Source: QGNO01 sp964493125
Lineage (GTDB): Bacteria > Chloroflexota > Dehalococcoidia > Lucifugimonadales > QGNO01
Assembly (NCBI GenBank): GCA_964493125.1
Contig: CAZBMS010000059.1
Location: 1 to 8,859, forward strand
Direction of reading: 5' to 3'
Length of the DNA: 8,859 nt
The notes beneath the pieces are model-generated. The model was not told the DNA's origin, ran no database searches, and worked only from the letters and a program-made list of their open reading frames with translations. Below, piece by piece: positions 1 to 6,262 of the stretch. A program made the translations under genes and the position numbers. The number at the start of each line of letters is the position of its first letter. Position 1 is the first letter of the stretch.

Positions 1-2
1 CT

Positions 3-596
3 TTTGAGTCGGTTGAGGAGTCTCGTTTGGATGCGGCTGCGTGGCTGGAATTTTTGAAAGGGAAAGGCCATAAGAAAATAGCCATAGGTGGTCATAGCGG
101 GGGTGCTGTGAGATCCACCTACGCTCAAGCTACCGAACATTTTGAAAACGTTGCTGCGGTAGTTTCTGTTTCACCTGGTGAGTACAACCATGAGAAAGTT
201 GTGAATCTACATGGTGAAGATTTTTCGGGACCTTATGGGGAATCTGAGAAAAACATAGCCCAGGGAAATCCTGATGTTTTTCTCAGGCCTGGAGTGCCAT
301 GGGGTTCAATGTGGACAGCCGGAACATATGTGGATTGCTTCAATAAGGACAACAGGTACAGCGTTAGCGCACATGCAGCTAATACAGGAGTCCCTACTTT
401 ATATGTCTTTGGGGGAAAGGAGAGTGAAATAGGAGGTGAAGAGGAGTTGCCTGTTTGTGGGTTGGCTATGCGAACGCTGAGGGAGATAGGCTATTCTCAT
501 GCCTCTGTTGAAGTGGTTGATGGTGCCAACCACGGCTACAACGGACGGGAAAGAGAATTGATGAAAGTGATCTACAGATTCTTCGAAGGTTTGTGA
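3..596 (+). CDS. Alpha/beta-fold hydrolase, 3' part (5' end outside window)
   Basis: Probable serine hydrolase of the alpha/beta fold (esterase or dienelactone-hydrolase-like); substrate unknown. The reading frame is open to the left edge, so the gene is truncated there and 197 codons remain. A TTG at 27 lies in frame, but coding-like sequence (FESVEESRLDAAAWL) continues through it and matches the helix before the nucleophile strand in this fold, so I do not take it as the start. The nucleophile elbow GHSGG puts the catalytic Ser in codon 96-98. A late GANHGY motif supplies the likely catalytic His (codon 531-533). The usual acid position after the strand PTLYVFGGKES is not a clear Asp; a Glu there may serve. 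The gene ends with TGA and converges on the small minus-strand gene at 676-837. Family call is firm, specificity unknown. Confidence 0.85.
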   Translation, partial: FESVEESRLDAAAWLEFLKGKGHKKIAIGGHSGGAVRSTYAQATEHFENVAAVVSVSPGEYNHEKVVNLHGEDFSGPYGESEKNIAQGNPDVFLRPGVPWGSMWTAGTYVDCFNKDNRYSVSAHAANTGVPTLYVFGGKESEIGGEEELPVCGLAMRTLREIGYSHASVEVVDGANHGYNGRERELMKVIYRFFEGL

Positions 597-675
597 ATTA
601 GTTAGATAGAGCGAATTACTAGATCGTTCAGAGGTGGATGTAATTTTTTGTCTGGGATCTAATCTCGAACTAGGA

Positions 676-837
676 TCAGTAAGAGTAAAGAGCCACTGCT
701 ACTGCTAGTCCCATTATTGCGAGAGTGACAGTAGTGAACAGAGCGTGCTCAACTGACACTGCACTTACGTATAGCAATGGGAAGTCGGCCGCCATAACCC
801 ATAGTGCTACTTGTCGTAACTTAGCTTTACTAGGCAA
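676..837 (-). CDS. Small 53-residue predicted membrane protein downstream of the permease
   Basis: No family recognised. The frame starts with TTG at 837, six bases after GAGG in a GAGGTGA ribosome binding site. An in-frame TGA two codons upstream excludes an earlier start. The 53 residues have a short basic N-terminus (K4, K6, R8) and two hydrophobic stretches, about residues 9-29 and 31-52, separated by Glu30-His31. This predicts a helical hairpin with the N-terminus inside. Asp18 lies within the first hydrophobic stretch. The gene follows the LctP-type permease by 33 bases on the same strand, so it is probably the last gene of that operon. Small membrane proteins paired with carboxylate or solute permeases are known (for example DUF485 and DUF4212 proteins), but I see no clear similarity to either. 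A role as permease accessory subunit is inference. ATG at residue 15 is a less likely alternative start. Confidence 0.6.
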   Translation of the reverse strand: MPSKAKLRQVALWVMAADFPLLYVSAVSVEHALFTTVTLAIMGLAVAVALYSY

Positions 838-847
838 TATTCACCTC
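838..847 (-). promoter_or_regulatory. Ribosome binding site setting the TTG start of the small membrane protein
   Basis: Minus-strand GAGGTGA (forward TCACCTC at 841-847) lies with GAGG six bases before TTG at 837. The TGA inside the site is in frame with the downstream gene, which fixes the start at that TTG. Confidence 0.6.
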
Positions 848-870
848 GCTTTCCCGGTATTATCCTTATC

Positions 871-2490
871 TCAATCGAAAAACGTTAGGAAAATCCAAGC
901 TTGTATTCCAACCAGCAGGACTATTCCTAGGCAGTAGGGGATTGTTTTCCTCATAACTTCATTTTCTCTGCCTGACAATCCCACAATGCTTGTCCCTACC
1001 AGAACTTTCGCAGGCGCTATTGCGCTTCCCAAAGAGCCGCCTATCGATTGTATGCTTGCTATTGTAACTGAGCTAATTCCTAGCGCGCCTGCACTTTCCA
1101 TTTGAAGTGCTCCAAACATCACGTTGGAATTAGTGTTACTCCCTGTCATGAAAGTTCCAAGCACTCCTATGTATGGGGAAAATACTGGGAACGCTGTTCC
1201 CGTTCCTGCAGCAATCGCTCGCCCTAAAAGGGCTGTCATCCCAGTGTCAGTCATGATTACTGCCATCATGACCATCGTGCCTATACCTACTGTCGTAGAG
1301 ATTGATTGATTGTAGGTTAGTTTAGCCGCTACCTTGAGTGTGCCAGGTCTCCACCGGTTTGAAATGAGATATATAAGGTAAGACAAGGCTAAGGAGGTTA
1401 GAATCAACGGTGCGGGGTGTCTGAAGAGAGCTATTTTTGCGTAGTTCTGGGCTGAATCAACTTTGAATCCCAAAGCGGTTTCCAACGCAGGATAATCGAG
1501 TGCAAAGAATATCCCGCTGGTTGCGGATTTAATAGCAGGAATTTGTGACAGGATGCTAAGTCCTATTACAAGGTAATAAGGGAGAAAAGCCAAGTGGAAG
1601 TTATTCCCCACACCTCCCAGTGATTCAGCATTATTATTTACGGATGTATTGTTCTCTGCTTTTTCTGAAACTTTTTCAGCATGATCATTAGGCTTTCCGA
1701 TTAATGGTGTCTTAGATACCAACCAACCAACCCCTGCGCCAACTAGTCCTGGAATTATAGATGCGAGTTGAGGTATCCCTACTGATGCCGAGATCCAAAC
1801 AAACAGAGCCATTGAACCTCCTATCACAAGAATGGCTGGGACCCCTCTTTTAACTGAAGCTAAACCTCCTTGTATGTGAGCAACGGCGAATCCAGTGATG
1901 ATAATTGGTAGTGCGAATAGTATTGCCATATGAGGACCTACAACACTTCCCTCTATTCCAGTTACCAACTGTATTGTGTAATAGGAAGAGCCCATAGATC
2001 CAAATGTAACTGCCCACGCATGCCCAACAAGGACAATTGCAGCGGCTCTGGCGGGGGAAAACCCCATGAGTACTAGCAGTGGTGCTACTACGGCCACTGG
2101 AACCCCGAAACCAGCTACTCCTTGCATGAATCCAGAGAACGCCCACCCAACTACAAGAGCTTGCGCTAGAGGATCACCTACTAATCTTGTCATAGTTTCA
2201 CCTATGACTTTGATCCCTCCTTGTTTGTCTACTACGTTATAAAGAAGAACTGACGTCCAGATTATTGAGACTACGAAGAAACTAAGGCTTAAACCCTTGG
2301 TGCTTGAAATAGATATTGAACTAGCATCGGCACCGAATGTGACAAATGCTAACAATACAACCGTTGCCCATGAAGCTGCTCCGGCTTTAGGTGCACTCCA
2401 TTTGAAGCCAAGCAAAGTGACTAACAGGACGAGAACAGGCAGAAATGCAAGGGTTCCGTTAATCAAATTTAGGGTTGGTCCGTTATCCAA
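871..2490 (-). CDS. LctP-family lactate/glycolate-type permease
   Basis: Integral membrane carrier of the lactate permease family (LctP/LutP/GlcA type), expected to import lactate, glycolate or a related 2-hydroxy monocarboxylate with protons. At 539 residues it is close to the family's usual length. Hallmarks are the stretch at residues 119-168 containing SGFMQGVAGFGVPVAVVAP and the following GHAWAVTFGSMGSSY, and the C-terminal GSNTNSNVMFGALQ at 450-463 with GGSLGSAIAPAKV just after. Hydrophobic helices run throughout, broken by a hydrophilic Asn/Glu/Lys-rich loop at about 263-297. The start is TTG at 2490: an AAAGGAG site lies six bases upstream and an in-frame TAA immediately precedes the TTG. 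It follows the PanE-like reductase by 24 bases and precedes the small membrane protein by 33, so the three probably share one transcript. The exact substrate cannot be read from sequence. Confidence 0.93.
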   Translation of the reverse strand: MDNGPTLNLINGTLAFLPVLVLLVTLLGFKWSAPKAGAASWATVVLLAFVTFGADASSISISSTKGLSLSFFVVSIIWTSVLLYNVVDKQGGIKVIGETMTRLVGDPLAQALVVGWAFSGFMQGVAGFGVPVAVVAPLLVLMGFSPARAAAIVLVGHAWAVTFGSMGSSYYTIQLVTGIEGSVVGPHMAILFALPIIITGFAVAHIQGGLASVKRGVPAILVIGGSMALFVWISASVGIPQLASIIPGLVGAGVGWLVSKTPLIGKPNDHAEKVSEKAENNTSVNNNAESLGGVGNNFHLAFLPYYLVIGLSILSQIPAIKSATSGIFFALDYPALETALGFKVDSAQNYAKIALFRHPAPLILTSLALSYLIYLISNRWRPGTLKVAAKLTYNQSISTTVGIGTMVMMAVIMTDTGMTALLGRAIAAGTGTAFPVFSPYIGVLGTFMTGSNTNSNVMFGALQMESAGALGISSVTIASIQSIGGSLGSAIAPAKVLVGTSIVGLSGRENEVMRKTIPYCLGIVLLVGIQAWIFLTFFD

Positions 2491-2514
2491 TTATTTCTCC
2501 TTTGGCTCCTATAT

Positions 2515-3570
2515 TTATCGACTGCTCTCACTAATAATGCGCTCTGCGTGCGAAGGATCGGGTTTGATTTTCCCCGACTCTATATCTGTTATTAATCTAA
2601 CTATCGCTTCATTTACTGGGGTTGCTATGCCTGTTTCTATTCCCTTTTCAACTATGAATCCGTTCATCTGATTGACCTCAGTTTTCCTGCATTTATCGAC
2701 ATCCTGAGCCATAGAAGACCTCCAATTTTCTGGGTCTCCCCTAGTTTCGATCACCGCGTCTAACTCCTCCAATGCGTCTCCTTCATCGGCTCTGGCCCAT
2801 ACTTCTGCGGCTACTCCGTTAATGGGTTCTATTTGATAGTCTAATGCTTGCCCTACTCGGACACATTCCTTCCCAATTTGAATATACAGTTGTCTCGCAG
2901 ATGGATTTTCTGCCAGACCCTGTGCCCCGAATCCGGTTATGGCCATAACTGGATTAGATCCTGCATTTAAAGTTAGCTTAGACCATCGTTCGCCCCAAAT
3001 ATTTTGAGTTGCATAGGCCCCGTCGACGTTTCTGAGCATCTCGACAATTTCTTCGACTCTAGGAGTTATCTTCCCATGTAACTCACCTACTCTGAATACT
3101 TTGTGGCCACCACCTTCGGGCTCTTGTCTGCGTATTACTTTTCCAGGAGCGTCAAGAGCTACAGCAAATCCTGAAATCACGCATGGTATTTCCCGTTCAT
3201 GGCCTACTATAGAGGCGACTAGTAGATCATTCATGCAGTTTTGGGCCGAAAGCATAACCCCATTGTCTGACAGGAATCTCTTTGCGAAATGAGCTGCCCA
3301 TTCTGTGTCATATGATTTAACTGAAAGGAAAATGATGTCGAATGGATCAGTAATTGACTGAGCATCAGACAAGTGAAGAGCGTTGGCCGCTTGGACAAAA
3401 TCACCGTCTGGCCCGACTATACGGAGGCCGTGTTGCTGAATTTGTTTAATATGAGCATCCCAAGGATCAATCAAAGTTATGTTATAGTCAGCTTTGGATA
3501 ATAGCCCTCCGATGTAGCTACCAACTGCACCTGCTCCAAATATCCCTATGCGTTTATTCTTTTTGTTCAT
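2515..3570 (-). CDS. PanE/ApbA-family 2-oxoacid reductase (2-dehydropantoate 2-reductase-like)
   Basis: Cytosolic NAD(P)H-dependent reductase of the ketopantoate reductase fold, 351 residues, slightly longer than classical PanE (about 300). The N-terminal Rossmann domain carries GAGAVG at 12-17, followed by a strand ending in Asp35 (LIDPW). Next come LSVKSYDT (82-89) and QN at 110-111, where the family usually continues with Gly but here has Cys112. The catalytic region RWSKLTLNAGSNP gives Lys198 with Asn202 and Asn206 at the expected spacing. The C-terminal helical domain has SMAQD (286-290) and TEVNQMNG (297-304), matching the family's SMxxD and TE-x-x-x-x-NG signature. The ATG start at 3570 follows an AAGG site and a good promoter. 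It is first in an operon with a carboxylate permease and no pantothenate genes. A catabolic 2-oxo/2-hydroxy acid substrate is therefore as likely as ketopantoate, so I leave the symbol blank. Confidence 0.9.
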   Translation of the reverse strand: MNKKNKRIGIFGAGAVGSYIGGLLSKADYNITLIDPWDAHIKQIQQHGLRIVGPDGDFVQAANALHLSDAQSITDPFDIIFLSVKSYDTEWAAHFAKRFLSDNGVMLSAQNCMNDLLVASIVGHEREIPCVISGFAVALDAPGKVIRRQEPEGGGHKVFRVGELHGKITPRVEEIVEMLRNVDGAYATQNIWGERWSKLTLNAGSNPVMAITGFGAQGLAENPSARQLYIQIGKECVRVGQALDYQIEPINGVAAEVWARADEGDALEELDAVIETRGDPENWRSSMAQDVDKCRKTEVNQMNGFIVEKGIETGIATPVNEAIVRLITDIESGKIKPDPSHAERIISESSR

Positions 3571-3601
3571 GGTTTACCTTAAAATCTTTTTGCACTCGGG
3601 A

Positions 3602-3630
3602 AGTATATCTGCGCAAGTTTTTTGAAGCAA
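3602..3630 (-). promoter_or_regulatory. Sigma70-type promoter for the reductase-permease operon
   Basis: Read on the minus strand, TTGCTT (forward 3625-3630) and TATACT (forward 3602-3607) are separated by exactly 17 bases. The -10 matches consensus at five of six positions and the -35 at three of six. Transcription would begin near 3595, leaving a leader of about 25 bases before the ATG at 3570. The weak -35 fits a regulated promoter, and a dyad overlaps it. Confidence 0.5.
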
Positions 3631-3640
3631 ATGTTTTGCT
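3626..3640. promoter_or_regulatory. 15-bp perfect dyad overlapping the operon -35 box (candidate operator)
   Basis: AGCAAA-TGT-TTTGCT, six-base arms around a three-base centre, with no mismatch. It covers five of the six bases of the proposed -35 of the minus-strand promoter, where a bound repressor would block RNA polymerase. The cognate regulator is not in the window. Confidence 0.4.
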
Positions 3641-3652
3641 CGACATAAAACA

Positions 3653-3666
3653 TGAAACCGGTTCGC
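3653..3666. promoter_or_regulatory. LacI-family-like operator candidate centred on AACCGGTT
   Basis: An eight-base palindrome AACCGGTT (3656-3663) with the left half extended as TGAAACC. Many LacI/GalR-family catabolic operators have the form TGAAACCGGTTTCA. The left half agrees fully and the right half only in GGTT. The centre is about 64 bases upstream of the inferred transcription start. No LacI-family gene is present in the window, so this is pattern similarity only. Confidence 0.25.
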
Positions 3667-3837
3667 TGGCAGAGACAGGAAAGGGGCGATTATGTTAGAT
3701 TACTACCCGCCGTAGGTTCTTGAAATTCGTTCTCAATAATAGAATTGATATGGGCGTATTTGGCCATTTTCTAGTAGTTACCATCAATCATTTTTCATAT
3801 ACGAGTTTCTGCTTAAGAATTCTCAAAAAATAATGAC

Positions 3838-5124
3838 ATGAAAGAATCTGTTCCAAAGACAGAAGCAAAAGGCTGGCGAAATCTTCATTATGGCTGGGTG
3901 ATGGTAGCCAACGGCTCAATCGTAAACGCGCTTGGGTCTGTGCACACGGCGACATTTCCTATATTTTTCTTGCCTATACAACAGGAATTCAAGGTGGGAA
4001 GCGCAGCGGTAGCTTTTGTACTCACTATGGCAAGAGTGCAAGGGGGTATAGAAGGACCGATAGTAGGTTGGTTCATAGATAGAGTCGGACCGAGAATTCC
4101 TGCGGTGTTGGCAGCTTTAATAGGTGGCATAGGATTTCTTATACTTCCATTGGCGGACACTTATTGGTCGTTCGTTCTTATATATGTTCTTGTAATATCA
4201 TTCGCATTCAACATGGGATTCCTGCATGCTATGCATGCTGTCGCAAACCTCTGGTTTGTAAAATATAGAACTAGGGTGCTAAGTATTTATTCCTCTTCAC
4301 TGCGATTTGGCAGTGCCTTGCTTACTCCGATCGTTGCTGCAATTGTGTTGAAAAATGGGTGGAGAGGTGGTGCTATTTTTGCTGGAGTGCTAGTACTAGT
4401 AGCTGCCCTGCCTCTTACATTCCTAATTCGTAAAACTCCGGAATCAATGGGGTTACTGCCGGATTGGGAGAGACCTGGGTCTGACGATAGTGAGCATAGT
4501 GAACAAACGAAGCAGAAGTTGGAAAGAGCTAAGCCTCCTGAGGATTTTGAAACGGGTGAAGCTTTGCGGTCGGTTTCATATTGGTTAATCATGTACAGTA
4601 CCGCGGTTAGACATGCCGTTTTGGCAGGAGTAAGGGTACATTTCATACCCATATTTGTGGGCTTGGGGTTCAGTGAGATCACTGGTGCTACTTTCCTAGC
4701 TCTTACATCTTTCATAGCTACGCCACTTATTCTTTTCAATGGATGGTTGGGTGATCGAGTTTATAAGCCATATGTGCTCATGATTGGACAGTTAGCTTCT
4801 GTAATAGGGATGTTGTTTCTCATGAATGCTGGAGATGCTTGGACTCTTTATTTGTTTACATTCTTGTTTGCATATGGAGAAAGCACTGCTCCAGTGAATC
4901 ACTCAATCATTGGTGACTTTTATGGCAGAAAGAACTTTGCGAAATTGAATGGGATGTTGGGAGCTGGTGTTATGTTTGGAAGTACACTAACTCCTGTAGC
5001 AGCGGGTTTGGTGGTTGATAATTTGGGCACTTATCAGCCTGCTCTTTGGGGATTCCTGGCTTCTGCGGCCGTTGCAGCGGTTTTAATGATGATTTGCAGA
5101 AGACCTGAGAAGCCTCATGTATGA
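3838..5124 (+). CDS. MFS transporter, 12-helix, monocarboxylate/OFA-like
   Basis: Major facilitator superfamily secondary carrier in the inner membrane, 428 residues, with about twelve hydrophobic helices in two halves. The opening HYGWVMVANGS is typical of the oxalate:formate/monocarboxylate-like branch. Motif A follows helix 2 at 73-86 (GPIVGWFIDRVGPR), and its weaker copy in the second half is GWLGDRVYKP at 302-311. A charged cytoplasmic loop of roughly 45 residues (about 200-245) joins the halves. The ATG at 3838 has no evident Shine-Dalgarno; the preceding bases are A-rich, so initiation may be weak or leaderless. It is transcribed alone, divergently from the reductase operon and convergent with the Ldh_2 gene only 25 bases away. 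An organic anion is the best guess for substrate, by family and neighbourhood only. Confidence 0.88.
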   Translation: MKESVPKTEAKGWRNLHYGWVMVANGSIVNALGSVHTATFPIFFLPIQQEFKVGSAAVAFVLTMARVQGGIEGPIVGWFIDRVGPRIPAVLAALIGGIGFLILPLADTYWSFVLIYVLVISFAFNMGFLHAMHAVANLWFVKYRTRVLSIYSSSLRFGSALLTPIVAAIVLKNGWRGGAIFAGVLVLVAALPLTFLIRKTPESMGLLPDWERPGSDDSEHSEQTKQKLERAKPPEDFETGEALRSVSYWLIMYSTAVRHAVLAGVRVHFIPIFVGLGFSEITGATFLALTSFIATPLILFNGWLGDRVYKPYVLMIGQLASVIGMLFLMNAGDAWTLYLFTFLFAYGESTAPVNHSIIGDFYGRKNFAKLNGMLGAGVMFGSTLTPVAAGLVVDNLGTYQPALWGFLASAAVAAVLMMICRRPEKPHV

Positions 5125-5137
5125 AGAGTTTATTATA

Positions 5138-5173
5138 GGTTTGGAGAGACTAACTTAGTACAATCTCTAAACC
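5138..5173. terminator. Hairpin at the convergent MFS / Ldh_2 junction, possible bidirectional terminator
   Basis: GGTTTGGAGA (5138-5147) pairs with TCTCTAAACC (5164-5173) in a ten-position stem with one G-T wobble. The 16-base loop contains a smaller dyad, ACTAA-C-TTAGT. The stem spans the short gap and the last eight codons of the minus-strand gene. No T-tract follows on either strand, so it is not a canonical intrinsic terminator. Its position between converging genes still suggests 3'-end formation or protection. Confidence 0.4.
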
Positions 5174-6202
5174 AAGCTCTTGGCCGGTGTCTTTCATCCA
5201 TTGTGCTAAGTCCGAACTGATTGGTATCCCGTTTTTCAAGCGATCTAATTCTATTTCATGTTCCAACAGGCCTGGATATACGACACGGTCACTCCCAGGA
5301 GCAGGTTTTGTTTCCCGTAAAGTTTTTAGCATGTAATCCATTCCCTGCTTAAAGTCATTTACGTCTGTGAACTTCGAAATATCATAGGCCATGAATGATC
5401 CCTTCATTCCATTTTTTAGCTGCTGCATGCTTGGCATAGATCCAGCGAGGAGTGTAGCTAGAGCCTCCGGAATTAGTGAAAGTGCATAACCTTTATTTGA
5501 CCCCATAGTCCGTGTGCTCCCGAGAGGAAGGTGGAAAAAGTCACCTGGGGAAGGTGCTTGGGTCGGTTCCATTATGGGTGTACCTTCATGATCAGATATC
5601 CATCCAGCAGGGACTAGTTGCCCTGATTCTTTCAATAGCTGTACTTTGTTGGCTATCGGGACAGAAGAGGCTATATCAATTAGCAGAGGAGGTTCTTGAT
5701 TAGCTGGAGCTGCTAAGCCAATAGGATTAGCACCTAAGCGCGGTTCTGCTCCAAACGTTGGCAGAATGCCTACACCCCCGCTAGAAGCAGTCATACAAAC
5801 CCCGATCATGTCCTGTTCTGCAGCTAGCATTGCAAAGTGACCCACTGCACCTAGGTGGCCACAATTAGCAATAGTAACCATGCCTATTCCGAACTTACGA
5901 GCTTTGTCCATGGCTAGTTCCATCAGCTCGGCGCCTATTGATATTCCTAGGGCTTGATCTCCATCAACTGTAGCGGTTGCCGGCGCTTCTCTAAGAATTG
6001 TCCAAGTTGGATTTGGATTGAGGGAGCCCTCTTTGAATTGATTGAAGTATCCTCTAAGCATGCTGACGCCATGGCTGTCGATCCCGCGGAGGTCGGTAGC
6101 TACTAGTACCTTCGCAGCAGCCTGTGCACTTTTGTCCCCCATGCCAAGCTTAACGAGTATCGCTTCGGATGCTACCCTAAGATGTTTAGAAGACACTCTC
6201 AT
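5150..6202 (-). CDS. Ldh_2 (malate/L-lactate/ureidoglycolate) family NAD(P)-dependent dehydrogenase
   Basis: Cytosolic oxidoreductase of the malate/L-lactate dehydrogenase type 2 family, unrelated to classical LDH/MDH. Members interconvert 2-hydroxy and 2-oxo acids such as malate, ureidoglycolate, sulfolactate or 2,3-diketogulonate. The 350 residues match the usual family length. The signature DLRGIDSHGV at 37-46 carries the presumed catalytic His44. NCGHLGAVGHF at 113-123, the LGANPIGLAAP core at 157-166 and the late SNKGYALSL segment follow the family pattern. The ATG at 6202 has a modest GGGA site upstream. It lies 60 bases after the PTE-family gene on the same strand, with a hairpin in the gap, so the two likely form an operon. 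Substrate unknown; the neighbour suggests a hydroxy acid released by hydrolysis. Confidence 0.9.
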   Translation of the reverse strand: MRVSSKHLRVASEAILVKLGMGDKSAQAAAKVLVATDLRGIDSHGVSMLRGYFNQFKEGSLNPNPTWTILREAPATATVDGDQALGISIGAELMELAMDKARKFGIGMVTIANCGHLGAVGHFAMLAAEQDMIGVCMTASSGGVGILPTFGAEPRLGANPIGLAAPANQEPPLLIDIASSVPIANKVQLLKESGQLVPAGWISDHEGTPIMEPTQAPSPGDFFHLPLGSTRTMGSNKGYALSLIPEALATLLAGSMPSMQQLKNGMKGSFMAYDISKFTDVNDFKQGMDYMLKTLRETKPAPGSDRVVYPGLLEHEIELDRLKNGIPISSDLAQWMKDTGQELGLEIVLS

Positions 6203-6229
6203 TTATAGTTTTCCCATCGCCTATGATTC

Positions 6230-6249
6230 CCACATACTAGGTTATGTGG
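6230..6249 (-). other. Intercistronic hairpin between the PTE-family and Ldh_2 genes
   Basis: CCACATA (6230-6236) and TATGTGG (6243-6249) form a perfect seven-base stem with a six-base loop. It begins 13 bases after the upstream stop codon and ends 27 bases before the next ATG. No T-tract follows, so it looks more like an mRNA processing or stability element, or a protein-binding dyad, than a terminator. Confidence 0.4.
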
Positions 6250-6262
6250 CTAAAGACTTTCC

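Larger units (their letters stand above)
3571..3837. other. 267-bp divergent intergenic regulatory region
   Basis: Spacer between the outward-reading reductase operon (minus) and the MFS gene (plus). The reductase-proximal side holds the promoter and palindromes listed separately. On the MFS side the best element is an imperfect 14-bp dyad at 3813-3826 around AGAATTCT, just upstream of the ATG. I found no convincing -35/-10 pair or Shine-Dalgarno for the MFS gene. No coding frame with gene-like features is visible in the spacer. Confidence 0.5.

Noticed and set aside
620..661. TAGATC...GATCTA inverted repeat with a T-run (644-649) between converging genes, as a terminator
   Set aside because: Six-base AT-rich stem with a 30-base loop, and the T-run is inside the loop rather than after it. 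Not credible as an intrinsic terminator.
725..937. Open frame of 70 codons on the + strand beginning with GTG
   Set aside because: It is antisense to the small membrane protein and the end of the permease, has no ribosome binding site and no recognisable protein character.
3778..3802. TTACCA...TATACG as a promoter for the MFS gene
   Set aside because: The spacing is only about 14 bases and both boxes are weak, so I left the MFS promoter unassigned.
4287..4739. Open frame of 150 codons on the - strand inside the MFS gene
   Set aside because: Antisense to a clear transporter, with no start signal or recognisable motifs.
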